The position numbers were made by a program, and so were the translations under genes. Below the pieces are notes generated by a model. That model did no database searches. It had not been told where the DNA came from and saw nothing but the letters and a program-made list of their open reading frames with translations. DNA of 64,000 nt, taken from positions 1 to 64,000 of the forward strand of contig JAGZUF010000012.1 of assembly GCA_018380115.1 (NCBI GenBank). Direction: 5' to 3'. Source of the stretch: Oscillospiraceae bacterium (lineage in GTDB: Bacteria; Bacillota; Clostridia; Oscillospirales; Ruminococcaceae). Below are positions 52,347-60,866 of this stretch, piece after piece; positions within the stretch are counted from its first letter, which is position 1, and each line of letters starts with the position of its first letter.

Positions 52347-53450
52347 ATGATTTTTTACAGTGCCGTCACCGGGCTCAGCATATGGCTTGCCGCACTGGCG
52401 CAGAACAAAAGGGAGCACGCCCCGCTGGCGGGGGAAAAAAACGGCCCCAGCTGGCGGCTTCTGGCGGCGCTCAGCGCTGTGCCGCTGTTTCTTGCCATGG
52501 CCTTCCGCTATGATGTGGGTACAGATTATCTGCCAATTTATGACGCACGGTTTCAGGAGGCGGCTGCCGGCCTTCACGATTCTGTTGATTGGGACCCCGC
52601 CTACTGGCTTATTTTCCGCGTGTGCTCTGTGCTGTTCGATTCCTCCGTGTCGGTGTTTATCGTCAGCGCTCTGCTCATCATCGGCTTTTTGTGGGTGGCC
52701 GTCTGGAAGCTGTCGCCCGCGCCGTGGCTAAGCATCGCCGTCTTTGTGGCGTCGCGCCAGTTCTTCATCAGCTTAAACGGCGTGCGTCAAAGCACGGCGC
52801 TGGCGCTTGTGTGCGTGGGGCTCATCTTTGTTGCGCAGAAATCGTTTTGGAAGTATGCCCTGTGCGTCATCGCCGCGTGTATGTTCCACGCCTCCGTCAT
52901 TGTGTTTCTGCCGCTGTATATCCTTGTATGGATACCGCTTACCCCCGCTGTCAGCCTTGGCCTGCTGGTACTGGGCTCTTTGCTGCGCACGCCGCTGCTG
53001 TGGGTGCTGCGCGCCCTGGCCGCACAGACAAAATATGCCAACTATTTCGGTTCTATCTATGATTCCACACTGCGTTTCCATCCGCAGACATTTCCCCTGT
53101 TCATATTCCTGTTCATCATCGTGTGCTTTGTTGTTTCACAAAAGCCCATCCAAAAGGAAGAACGGCTGTTCCGCTTTTTATTCAACCTGAATGTAGTGTC
53201 GCTTTTCCTCTCTTTTAATCTGGACCTTTTTCCTCAAGCGGAGCGCATCAGCTGGTCGCTGGAATTCCCATGCGTCCTTTTTATGCCCATGGTTCTGTGC
53301 CGTGTAGAGGACAAATTAACGCGCCGCGTGCTGACAGGCGCTGTGCTTGCCGCCTATATTCTCGTGATGTGGTACCGTATCGTCATGGTGGGCGACCACG
53401 AGGTGCTGCCCTACCGCTGTGTGTTTTTCCCGGAATTCATCTTTCCATAA
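52347..53450 (+). CDS. Orphan EpsG-family membrane protein
   Basis: This 367-residue integral membrane protein has about ten hydrophobic segments and EpsG-family features: FRYDVGTDYLPIYDARF near the N-terminus, RQFFISLNGVRQSTAL, a MFHASVIVFLPL segment, and a C-terminal MWYRIVMVGDHEVLPY. EpsG proteins polymerise extracellular polysaccharide repeat units. This copy stands alone with its own promoter and terminator, 32 kb from the polysaccharide operon, and may serve another glycan. GGGGGAG precedes the start. Confidence 0.8.
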   Translation: MIFYSAVTGLSIWLAALAQNKREHAPLAGEKNGPSWRLLAALSAVPLFLAMAFRYDVGTDYLPIYDARFQEAAAGLHDSVDWDPAYWLIFRVCSVLFDSSVSVFIVSALLIIGFLWVAVWKLSPAPWLSIAVFVASRQFFISLNGVRQSTALALVCVGLIFVAQKSFWKYALCVIAACMFHASVIVFLPLYILVWIPLTPAVSLGLLVLGSLLRTPLLWVLRALAAQTKYANYFGSIYDSTLRFHPQTFPLFIFLFIIVCFVVSQKPIQKEERLFRFLFNLNVVSLFLSFNLDLFPQAERISWSLEFPCVLFMPMVLCRVEDKLTRRVLTGAVLAAYILVMWYRIVMVGDHEVLPYRCVFFPEFIFP

Positions 53451-53510
53451 CCCGATGCGCCGTGTGCAGTGCGTATCGAAAAAAGGCGGGCCCATGGCCT
53501 GCCCTATATG

Positions 53511-53554
53511 GCACACTGCCCCGCCTCTTTCGAAAAAGAGGCGGGGCAGTGTGC
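53511..53554 (+). terminator. Terminator of the orphan EpsG-like gene
   Basis: A 20-bp perfect stem (GCACACTGCCCCGCC core) with a CGAA loop is followed by ATTTTTATTTTTC. It is also placed at the 3' end of the convergent cysS gene. Confidence 0.9.
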
Positions 53555-53572
53555 ATTTTTATTTTTCAATTT

Positions 53573-54967
53573 TTACTTTTTCAGCACCTTCGGGCCCTGC
53601 GGCGTGTCCTCCACAGCGTAGCCTTTTTCGCCTATTTCGGCGCGCAGGGCGTCGGCGCGGGCCCAGTCCTTCGCCTTTTTCGCCTCTGCACGGGCAGCTA
53701 CCAGCGCCATCACGTCTGCGGGCACGGCCTCCTTTTCACGGTGCTGCACGATGCCCAATACGCCCGTCAGCTCGTCGAACACTGAGGCCGCCTCCTCCAG
53801 CGCGCCCCTCGAAGCACCCGACGCAAGCGTGTTCGCATCTCGCACAAAATCGAAAATAGCGGCAAGGGCGTCCGGCGTGTTCAAATCATCGTCCATGGCC
53901 TCACAGAACTTCTCGCGGGCAAAGCGTGCCTTCACCGTCAGGGCCTCGCTCTCGCCCCCGGCATTTTCCAAGGCAAAAGCCAGGTTTTCCCGGCAGGTAT
54001 ACAGGCGTTCCAGCGCAGACCTGCAGGCCTCTATCAAATCCACTGTATAATTCAGCGGGCTGCGATACTGCGCCGTGAGCATGAAATATCGGATAGGCTC
54101 ATAGCCGTATTTCTGCGCAATTTCACGCACAGTGAAAAAGTTGCCCGCACTTTTGCTCATCTTGCGGTTATCAATATTCAGAAACGCGTTATGCATCCAG
54201 TAATGCGCGAACTCACAGCCGTTGGCACATTCGCTCTGTGCAATCTCATTTTCATGGTGCGGAAAGATGAGATCCTCGCCGCCCGCGTGAATGTCGATAG
54301 TCTCGCCCAGATGCTTGCGCGCCATGGCGCTGCACTCAATATGCCAGCCGGGGCGGCCGGGGCCGTAGGGGCTGTCCCAATAGGGCTCGCCGGGCTTTGC
54401 CGCCTTCCACACGGCAAAATCTGCCGGGTCCTCCTTCAAATCGTCCTCCAGTGTATGGCGCAGGCTGCGGTTACCGCTTTCCAGCTCATCCAGATTCAGG
54501 TGCGAGAGCTTGCCATATTCCTTAAACTTGCGCGCACGGAAATAAACATCGCCGTTTTTGGCCACATAGCCGTAGCCTTTCCCGATAATATCCGCCACGA
54601 TGGAGAGTATCTCTTCAATATGCTCGGTGGCGCGCGGACGCACGGTGGGCGGCAGCACATTCAGGCCCTCGCAGTCCTTCAGGAATTCCGCCTCATAGCG
54701 GCGGGCCACCTCCTGCATGGAGATGCCCTCCTCGTTGGCCTTTGTGATGAGCTTGTCGTCAATGTCTGTGATGTTTGATACAAAGCGCACCCTGTTGCCG
54801 CGGTATTCCAGATAGCGGCGCAGCGTGTCGAACACCACCACGGGCCTCGCATTGCCGATGTGGATATAGTTATATACCGTGGGGCCGCACACATAGATGC
54901 GGAAATTGCCCGGCATGATGGGCTTCAGCTCTTCTTTTCGCCTTGTCAGTGTGTTGAATACCTGCAT
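53573..54967 (-). CDS. cysS: Cysteinyl-tRNA synthetase
   Basis: This 464-residue class I synthetase has the HIGH-type motif YIHIGNARPVVVFD, the zinc-site YVCGPTVYN, WHIECSAMARKHLG, the zinc His region HAGGEDLIFPHHENEIAQS, and the KMSKS loop RKMSKSAGNFF. It charges tRNA-Cys. Its size is normal. An in-frame upstream stretch is excluded by the ribosome binding site and conserved N-terminus MQVFNTLTRRKEEL. Confidence 0.97.
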   Translation of the reverse strand: MQVFNTLTRRKEELKPIMPGNFRIYVCGPTVYNYIHIGNARPVVVFDTLRRYLEYRGNRVRFVSNITDIDDKLITKANEEGISMQEVARRYEAEFLKDCEGLNVLPPTVRPRATEHIEEILSIVADIIGKGYGYVAKNGDVYFRARKFKEYGKLSHLNLDELESGNRSLRHTLEDDLKEDPADFAVWKAAKPGEPYWDSPYGPGRPGWHIECSAMARKHLGETIDIHAGGEDLIFPHHENEIAQSECANGCEFAHYWMHNAFLNIDNRKMSKSAGNFFTVREIAQKYGYEPIRYFMLTAQYRSPLNYTVDLIEACRSALERLYTCRENLAFALENAGGESEALTVKARFAREKFCEAMDDDLNTPDALAAIFDFVRDANTLASGASRGALEEAASVFDELTGVLGIVQHREKEAVPADVMALVAARAEAKKAKDWARADALRAEIGEKGYAVEDTPQGPKVLKK

Positions 54968-54983
54968 CGTTATTTCCCCTTTC

Positions 54984-56237
54984 TCACAGTTCCAGCATGC
55001 GCTGCGCGCCCAGCAGCACGCCCGCGCGGGCGGCGGCAAAATTCAGCCCGCCCTGCACATATACCGTGTACGGCTCGCGCATGGGGCCGTCGGCAGAGAG
55101 TTCGATAGACGATCCCAGCGTAAAGGCGCCCGCCGCCATGATAACCTCGTCATCATAGCCCGGCATGGGGCAGGGCTCCGGCGCGGCAAAAGAATCCACC
55201 GGACTGCCCGCCTGCACGCCGCCGCACAGCGCCACCATGCCCTGCGGGCTTTTGGTGTTGACGCTAGTGATGATGTCGTTGCGCGGCGCCGTATAGCGCG
55301 GCGTCACCTCATAGCCCAACAGCTCGAACAGGCAGCTTGTGTACACGCTGGTTTTCAGCGCCTCGCACACCACGCCCGGGGCATAGTAAAGGCCCAAATA
55401 CAGCTCGCGCAGCACATTCAGTGTGCAGCCTATCTCGCCGCCCACGCCCGGGGCCGAAAGGCGGTGCGCGCATTTTTCCACAAGGTCTGCCCGGCCCGCA
55501 ATATAGCCGCCCGTAGGTGCAATGCCGCCGCCGGGGTTTTTGATGAGGCTGCCAGCCATCAGGTCCGCCCCGCACTGTGTGGGCTCCTGCTTCTGGGTAA
55601 ACTCGCCGTAGCAGTTGTCCACCATCACGATAATATCCGGCTGGGCTTCTTTGGCCGCCCGGCTGATGGCCCCGATGTCCGCAAGGCTCAGTGCATCACG
55701 CGAAGAATAACCGCGGCTGCGCTGGATATAGCACATTTTTGCACCCTTGCATTTCTGCTCGATGAGCGCAAGGTCCGGCCTGCCGTCCTTCAGCGGTACC
55801 TCATCATACTGCACGCCCCACTCCTTCAGGCTGCCCCAGCCCTTGTCGCCCGTCAGGCCGATAACACCCAGCAGGGTGTCGTACGGGGTGCCTGCCGCAG
55901 CCACCATGCGGTCTCCCGGGCGCAGCACACCGAACAAAGCCACGCTCAGCGTGTGCGTGCCGGAGAGAAAGCTTTGGCGGAACAAAGACGCTTCGGCCCC
56001 CACCGCCCTTGCAAACACCTGCTCCAGCTTGTCGCGGCCGGGGTCGTCCGTGCCATAGCCGGTGGTGCCCACCAGATGCTGGCCGCCCACGCCGCAATCG
56101 GTAAAAGCGCGCAGCATTTTCAGCTGGTTGTATTCTTTGATTTCCTCCAGGGCTGCAAACTGCCCGGCGCACAGCCCGCGCGCCTGCCTGTCCAGCTCCA
56201 GCAGGCGCGGGCTGATATTATAGAACTCTCCTACCAC
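54984..56237 (-). CDS. Methionine gamma-lyase family PLP protein (aluminium-resistance type)
   Basis: This 417-residue PLP-dependent fold-type I protein of the Met_gamma_lyase family (YnbB type) is widespread in Firmicutes. It has GTTGYGTDDPGRDKLEQVFA, RQSFLSGTHTLSVALFG, VMVDNCYGEFT, and the likely PLP Lys in GSLIKNPGGGIAPTGGY. The true reaction of this group is not established despite the name. It starts with GTG after AAGGAATATT. It lies 16 bp upstream of cysS on the same strand, so the two are probably co-transcribed. Confidence 0.85.
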   Translation of the reverse strand: MVGEFYNISPRLLELDRQARGLCAGQFAALEEIKEYNQLKMLRAFTDCGVGGQHLVGTTGYGTDDPGRDKLEQVFARAVGAEASLFRQSFLSGTHTLSVALFGVLRPGDRMVAAAGTPYDTLLGVIGLTGDKGWGSLKEWGVQYDEVPLKDGRPDLALIEQKCKGAKMCYIQRSRGYSSRDALSLADIGAISRAAKEAQPDIIVMVDNCYGEFTQKQEPTQCGADLMAGSLIKNPGGGIAPTGGYIAGRADLVEKCAHRLSAPGVGGEIGCTLNVLRELYLGLYYAPGVVCEALKTSVYTSCLFELLGYEVTPRYTAPRNDIITSVNTKSPQGMVALCGGVQAGSPVDSFAAPEPCPMPGYDDEVIMAAGAFTLGSSIELSADGPMREPYTVYVQGGLNFAAARAGVLLGAQRMLEL

Positions 56238-56320
56238 TTTATGTAATATTCCTTTCTGTATATACTATTCGTATTTTCCGAAAAGCCAACATGGCCCGGC
56301 CCCTGCGCCGGCTTCCCTTT

Positions 56321-57058
56321 TCATGTAGCTGTGCGCACGCAGTCGCACAGAAGCCCGTCGCGCGCAAAGCCCAGCTTTGCGTAAAATGGCACCATGCCCT
56401 CTGCACAGATAAGCCGTACAGGCCGCTGTGCGTAGGTGTGGGCCAGCAGGCTCACCAGGTAGCCGGCACAGCCCCGGCGGCGGAAGGCCGGCGCCGTTTC
56501 CACAGCGCCGATGTAGGCCTCCCAGGGCTGCAGGGCATACACGCCCGCCGTGGCCGCAAGCGTCCCGTCTGCAGAAAGGGCGCGGATATCGGCCAGCCCC
56601 CGGTTGCGCCGCGCCGCGGCATCCACTGCAAAAGAATCGGGTGGCACTGCGCCGTCCGACAGGCCCTTTATACATCGGACAGCCAGCAGGGACGGTTCAT
56701 TTTCCAGCCGCAGGCCATCGGGCACAGGCGGCACGGGCGGCGCACGCCGCACGTCAAAGCGCAGCAGCGGCAACGCGTGGGGCGCAAAGCCCTGCGGGCA
56801 ACATCCCTGCGTTTTCAGGCGCGCAACGCCCAGAAAGGAAAGAAAGCTGGCAAGCTCGGCCTCATCCTCCGGCTCGCCGCACAGCAGGGCCCTCTGCCCG
56901 CACACCTGCAAGGCCGCAAGCTCTCCCGCCAGAAAGCACTGCACACCCCTGCCCTCACAGGAGGCATACACCGTATGCATCACAGACGCAAAAAACGGTG
57001 CCTGCCCCAGACGGCGGAAATATTCCGCCTCGTTTTCCCTTGTCACCTGTGTGATCAC
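56321..57058 (-). CDS. GNAT-family acetyltransferase
   Basis: This 245-residue protein has a C-terminal GNAT domain: acetyl-CoA loop VETAPAFRRRGCAGYLVSLLA, the beta-strand RPVRLICAEG, and the final MVPFYAKLGFARDG. The N-terminal half is a poorly conserved partner domain. The substrate is unknown. Its GTG start overlaps the murD stop (GTGA), so it is translationally coupled to murD. Confidence 0.82.
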   Translation of the reverse strand: MITQVTRENEAEYFRRLGQAPFFASVMHTVYASCEGRGVQCFLAGELAALQVCGQRALLCGEPEDEAELASFLSFLGVARLKTQGCCPQGFAPHALPLLRFDVRRAPPVPPVPDGLRLENEPSLLAVRCIKGLSDGAVPPDSFAVDAAARRNRGLADIRALSADGTLAATAGVYALQPWEAYIGAVETAPAFRRRGCAGYLVSLLAHTYAQRPVRLICAEGMVPFYAKLGFARDGLLCDCVRTAT

Positions 57059-58500
57059 AGCGCATTCACCAGTTCCTTGTAATGGCGGCCCCGCACCTCA
57101 AAATTGGGGTAAAAATCAAACGACGCGCACGCCGGTGAGAGCGAGACGATGTCGCCCGGCTGCGCCGCCTCATAGGCAAGGCGCACGGCCTGCTGCATGC
57201 TTTCGGCGTGAAGGATATTCATTCCGCTTTCAGCAAAGCCCGGCTCAGCACGCACAGCGGCCTCTATCTGCTCTGCCGAGGTCTGGTAGCCGCTTTCGCC
57301 CCGCGCGGCGGCCTCTGCCTTTTCGGCAGGGTTCGATATGAGCACCAGCGTTTTTACATGCGCCAGCAGCTCCGGCGCAAGCGGCGCGAAACTGACGCGC
57401 TTGTTCGAGCCACCCGCAAGGATGATGAGCTTCTGGCTGAACGCCCGCAGCCCGGCAATGACGCGCGTGGGGCTGGAGGCAATGGAATCATTGAACCACT
57501 GCACGCCGTTCAGCGTGCGCACGGGCTCGATGCGGTGCTCCACCCCTTTGAAGCTGCGCGCTACCTGCGCCATCACGGCCGCATCCGCCATGCCCCACAC
57601 GGCGCAAAAGGCGGCCAGCAGGTTTTCCAGATTGTGTTCACCGCGCAGGGCCACCTCGCTTTTGTGCACAATGGGCGTTACCGTGCCGTCTTTTGCCACG
57701 CACAACATCCCGTCGGCGCGCAGAAAACCGCCGTTGTCCGTTTCGGAAAAGCGCGTGAACCACATATAGCTGCCCTTCACGTCCTGCGCCATGGCACGGG
57801 TGACGTCATTGGCGTAGCCCAAAACAGCGCGGGAGGCGGGTGCCTGATGCAGAAGGATATTGCGCTTTGCATCGATATACTCCTGCATATCCTTATGATG
57901 GTCCAGATGGTTCGGTGTCACGTTCGTCACCACCGCCACGTCGGGCGACTCGTGCATGCTGATGAGCTGAAAGCTGGAGAGCTCCACCACAGCTACGTCC
58001 GCAGGAGCTATCTGTTCCACCACCGGCAGCAGGGCACGGCCCAGGTTTCCGCCCAGGTGCACAGTGCGCCCTGCGGCCTTCAGCATCTCGGCAATCAGCG
58101 TGGTAGTGGTCGTCTTTCCGTCCGAGCCCGTCACCGCCACCTTTTCACAGGGGCACAGCTCAAAAAACAGCTCCATCTCACTGGTCACTTCGCTGCCTGC
58201 TGCCTTTGCGGCCTGAAGCTCTGGCGTGAAATATTCAAAGCCCGGCGTGCGCATGATGATATCCTGCCCGACCAAGCCGTCCAGATAATGCGGCCCCAGC
58301 GAGAGGCGCACGCCCAGTTTTTTCAGAGTTTCCCCGTATGCGCCGAAGGAATCTGCATCCGGCTTTTTGTCGCACAGCGTCACAATGGCGCCCTTTTGGG
58401 CAAACATCTCGATGCATTCCCTGTGGCTGACGCCAGCACCGATAAAAGCAACGCGCCTGCCTTTCAGGTTTTTGTAAAACTCACCCGCTGTCTGCTTCAT
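57055..58500 (-). CDS. murD: UDP-N-acetylmuramoylalanine--D-glutamate ligase
   Basis: This 481-residue Mur ligase has an N-terminal Rossmann domain (RVAFIGAGVSHRECIEMF), the ATP loop VAVTGSDGKTTTTTLIAEML, VVELSSFQLISMH, the TPNHLDHHKDMQEY segment, and WFNDSIASSPTRVIAGL. It adds D-Glu to UDP-MurNAc-L-Ala in peptidoglycan synthesis. The start at 58500 gives the standard MKQTAGEFYKNLKGR beginning. It stands outside a dcw cluster here, coupled to a GNAT gene. Confidence 0.95.
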   Translation of the reverse strand: MKQTAGEFYKNLKGRRVAFIGAGVSHRECIEMFAQKGAIVTLCDKKPDADSFGAYGETLKKLGVRLSLGPHYLDGLVGQDIIMRTPGFEYFTPELQAAKAAGSEVTSEMELFFELCPCEKVAVTGSDGKTTTTTLIAEMLKAAGRTVHLGGNLGRALLPVVEQIAPADVAVVELSSFQLISMHESPDVAVVTNVTPNHLDHHKDMQEYIDAKRNILLHQAPASRAVLGYANDVTRAMAQDVKGSYMWFTRFSETDNGGFLRADGMLCVAKDGTVTPIVHKSEVALRGEHNLENLLAAFCAVWGMADAAVMAQVARSFKGVEHRIEPVRTLNGVQWFNDSIASSPTRVIAGLRAFSQKLIILAGGSNKRVSFAPLAPELLAHVKTLVLISNPAEKAEAAARGESGYQTSAEQIEAAVRAEPGFAESGMNILHAESMQQAVRLAYEAAQPGDIVSLSPACASFDFYPNFEVRGRHYKELVNAL

Positions 58501-58539
58501 TCCAAAGCCCGCACCTTTCCCATTTGCAGAATCGTTTTT

Positions 58540-58562
58540 AGTATAACACACCTGTGCACAAA
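58540..58562 (-). promoter_or_regulatory. Promoter of murD
   Basis: On the minus strand an extended -10, TGTTATACT (TATACT at 58545-58540), lies 40 bp before the murD start. The -35 (TTCCAC, 17 bp upstream, just beyond the stated end) is weak. Confidence 0.5.
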
Positions 58563-58712
58563 GTGGAAGGAAAAACACCGCATGACGCCCCATTTTCCGC
58601 CCGGCGCCGCCGAAGGGATGGCTCTGACCCACAAAATGATTGCCTTTTGCACCGGCGCCCCCTTTTTCAATATATAGAATAGGCAGGCAAGTGTGTGCCA
58701 AAACATAAAGCC

Positions 58713-58746
58713 AAAGCGGGCCCGGCAAAAAGCCAGGCCCGCTTTT
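58713..58746 (-). terminator. Terminator of the desulfoferrodoxin gene
   Basis: The stem AAAGCGGGCCCGGC / GCCAGGCCCGCTTT (one G-T pair) with an A5 loop lies 10 bp past the gene's stop. Confidence 0.75.
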
Positions 58747-58755
58747 CACAGCAGG

Positions 58756-59130
58756 TCAAATTTTCGCTTCCCACAGGCCATGGAGGTTGCAGTAGGCATA
58801 CGCTGCCTTGCCCGTTTCACCGGGGGCCAGCGAAAAGGCGGCCTTCGGCGCCTGCCCCGGGGTCAGTGCTGCAGTGTGAAAGCCCTTGTCTGTCTCCAGC
58901 ACCACCCACTCTATCCAGTGCTCGGCCAGCATGGGGTGTTCCACTTCCCCGACAGTCACACTCACAGTGTTTGCCTGCACCTGAACAGCCGGCACATGCT
59001 TTTCCACGGCGGCGTCTACACTGCCCGCCTTCAGCGCCTGCATCGGCTCGCCGCAGCACACCACAGGCACCTTCGCATCCGTCAGCTTTGTAATGATATT
59101 GCCGCAGTGGGCACAACGATAAAATGTCAT
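58756..59130 (-). CDS. dfx: Desulfoferrodoxin (superoxide reductase, 2Fe type)
   Basis: This 124-residue protein has an N-terminal desulforedoxin iron site with Cys6, Cys9, Cys25 and Cys26. The superoxide reductase site has the EKHVP motif (Glu43, His45), His65 and His71 in EHPMLAEHW, and Cys114 with His117 in YCNLHGLW. It reduces superoxide to hydrogen peroxide without making oxygen, typical of anaerobes. The start gives MTFYRCAHCG, preceded by AAAGAAAGGAA. Confidence 0.95.
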   Translation of the reverse strand: MTFYRCAHCGNIITKLTDAKVPVVCCGEPMQALKAGSVDAAVEKHVPAVQVQANTVSVTVGEVEHPMLAEHWIEWVVLETDKGFHTAALTPGQAPKAAFSLAPGETGKAAYAYCNLHGLWEAKI

Positions 59131-59237
59131 AAAAATATTCCTTTCTTTTTCAGAGGCACGCCTTCTTCGGCCAGCCTCATATGTTCTTGCAGATACACGC
59201 TTTCCGGCGCCAGCCGCAGCCCGCCGGGGAAAGGGGC

Positions 59238-59482
59238 ATACCACATTCGCTAAACTCGCCCTTCGCCTTACGGCTCGGCCTCGTTAAGGGTGTGGCATCT
59301 GTTCCACTAGGTTCTTCCTTCGCTTTCGCTTGGATTCACCAAGTGGACACATTATACCACATTCGCTAAACCCGCCCTTCGCCTTACGGCTCGGCCTCGT
59401 TAAGGGTGTGGCATCTGTTCCACTAGGTTCTTCCTTTGCTTTCGCTTGGATTTGCCAATTGAATATATTATATCACATTTGC
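59238..59482. repeat. 116-bp tandem repeat, two full copies and a partial third
   Basis: Copy 1 (59238-59353) and copy 2 (59354-59469) are about 90 percent identical, sharing ATACCACATTCGCTAAA starts and TTACGGCTCGGCCTCGTT cores. A third copy begins at 59470 (ATATCACATTTG) and decays after about 13 bp. The period of 116 is not a multiple of three and no frame is open across copies, so it is non-coding. It lies between the desulfoferrodoxin and PepSY genes. Confidence 0.85.
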
Positions 59483-59698
59483 CGGGCGTGCGCCATACCC
59501 GCGGCCCAGCCCTGCAAAACTGCGTTGCCTTACTTTTTTCGCCGCCTTCCAGGCTTGTGCTTTTGCCCGTGTGCTCTTCTGCGGGGCCGCAGCGCCCGCC
59601 TTGACCGCTGCTTTTCCACATCCTGCCCACTTTGAAAAGCACTGCAAAATGAAAGGCAGGCCAAATTTTCAGGGCATGCGCCGCATTCCCGCTGGCAG

Positions 59699-59730
59699 AA
59701 AGAGGGCGCGGGAAGCCCCGCGCCCTCTTT
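59699..59730 (-). terminator. Terminator of the PepSY lipoprotein gene
   Basis: A 14-bp perfect stem AAAGAGGGCGCGGG / CCCGCGCCCTCTTT has a 4-nt loop and lies 15 bp after the stop. Confidence 0.75.
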
Positions 59731-59745
59731 CTGCTGCAAGGCGCG

Positions 59746-60615
59746 TCAATCCATATCGCGCTCGTAGCTCAGCACATCGCCGGTATTGGCGTCTATCTCA
59801 TAGTTATATTCCGTCCAGCCCACTTTCCACTCTATTTCGTACACGGCGCGGCCATGCTCATAGTCAAAGCCTATCTCCATACGGCTGGCATCCGCCTCTG
59901 CCACACCAGCGTGCTGCAGGGCGATTTGTTTTGCCTGGTCTGCCGTCAGGCTGGCGCCGCTGGCCGTTTCCGCCGCGGGGGCAGTGTAGTATTCGGCGTC
60001 ATAATCATACGAGAGAATATCTCCTGTGACCGCATCAATGTCATAGTCATATTCCGTACTGTCTTTATAAAACTCCACTTCATATTTCCAGCGGCCGTCG
60101 TCCCAGTCGAGGTGGGTGCGCACAAAGCTGACGCTTGCTTCGTCCAGCCCCGCGTGGGCCAGAGCGGCCTGCTGTGCCGCCGCCTCGCCGATATAGCTGC
60201 CGGAGGCAGCCTGCGCGGCCCCGTTGTAGTATTCGGCGTCACGGTCCATAGAGAGCACTTCACCCGTCAGCGCGTCGATGCTGTAATCATACTCCTCACT
60301 GCCCTTAATGAACTCCACGTCATATTCCGCGCGGCCATTGTCGTAATCCAGCCGCACGCGCAAGAACTGTACGTCGGTTTCCGCCACACCGGCATGCCCC
60401 AGTGCGGCAGCCTTGGCCTGTTCCTCAGTGATATAATCGCCGGAATTTCCGGCAATGCCCGCAGATACATTGCCGGAGGGGGACGCCACAGGCGCCACAG
60501 CCGAACCGGTAGGCGCAGTGCTGCCTGCCGCAGGTGCGCCGCCGCACCCGGCCATCAATGTCAGGCAAAGGGCCGCAGACGCAGCCGCCAGTATATACTT
60601 CTTATTCATCTTCAT
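59746..60615 (-). CDS. Lipoprotein with three PepSY domains
   Basis: This protein of about 289 residues has a lipoprotein signal peptide (LCLTLMAGCGG lipobox). Three PepSY-type repeats follow. Each contains an ITEEQAKAAALGHAGV-like helix, a D.GRAEYDVEF strand and a YDYSIDALTGEVLS-type ending. PepSY domains inhibit or sense proteases and metals at the cell surface. Three starts are possible; ATG 60615 is six bases from AGAAAGG. It lies downstream of the two-component system, and its promoter carries repeats similar to one before the regulator gene, so it is a likely target. Confidence 0.85.
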   Translation of the reverse strand: MKMNKKYILAAASAALCLTLMAGCGGAPAAGSTAPTGSAVAPVASPSGNVSAGIAGNSGDYITEEQAKAAALGHAGVAETDVQFLRVRLDYDNGRAEYDVEFIKGSEEYDYSIDALTGEVLSMDRDAEYYNGAAQAASGSYIGEAAAQQAALAHAGLDEASVSFVRTHLDWDDGRWKYEVEFYKDSTEYDYDIDAVTGDILSYDYDAEYYTAPAAETASGASLTADQAKQIALQHAGVAEADASRMEIGFDYEHGRAVYEIEWKVGWTEYNYEIDANTGDVLSYERDMD

Positions 60616-60687
60616 CCGCATCCTTTCTCAGGGAAAATGTCCGCAGGCGGCGCTTTGCGCTGCGCCTGTCTTTGTTTTGCTGGCCTT

Positions 60688-60720
60688 ATTGTATCCCCCT
60701 AAAATTAAAGTAACATTAAA
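60688..60720 (-). promoter_or_regulatory. PepSY promoter with 11-bp direct repeats (putative response-regulator site)
   Basis: On the minus strand TTTAATGTTAC and TTTAATTTTAG (60720-60699) are consecutive 11-bp direct repeats covering the -35 region of a promoter whose -10 is TACAAT (60693-60688). OmpR/PhoB-family regulators bind such repeats as tandem dimers. Confidence 0.5.
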
Positions 60721-60866
60721 TGATAGCCGTTCTCAAAAAACAATTACAAAATATTTTATTGCAAAGCCACCTCTGCCTCGGGCGGCATTTTCAAAGCGTC
60801 CCGGCCGGCTGAACGACGGGGGCCGAGGCACTTTGACAGGGGCGCCATACGCCTTATCTCTTTTTC

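Noticed and set aside
57208..58677. Plus-strand open frame of about 489 codons opposite murD
   Set aside because: It is antisense to a textbook MurD with low-complexity composition.
59238..59482. Possible CRISPR array or coding repeat protein
   Set aside because: The 116-bp units are contiguous with no spacers, only two full copies exist, and the period is not a multiple of three.
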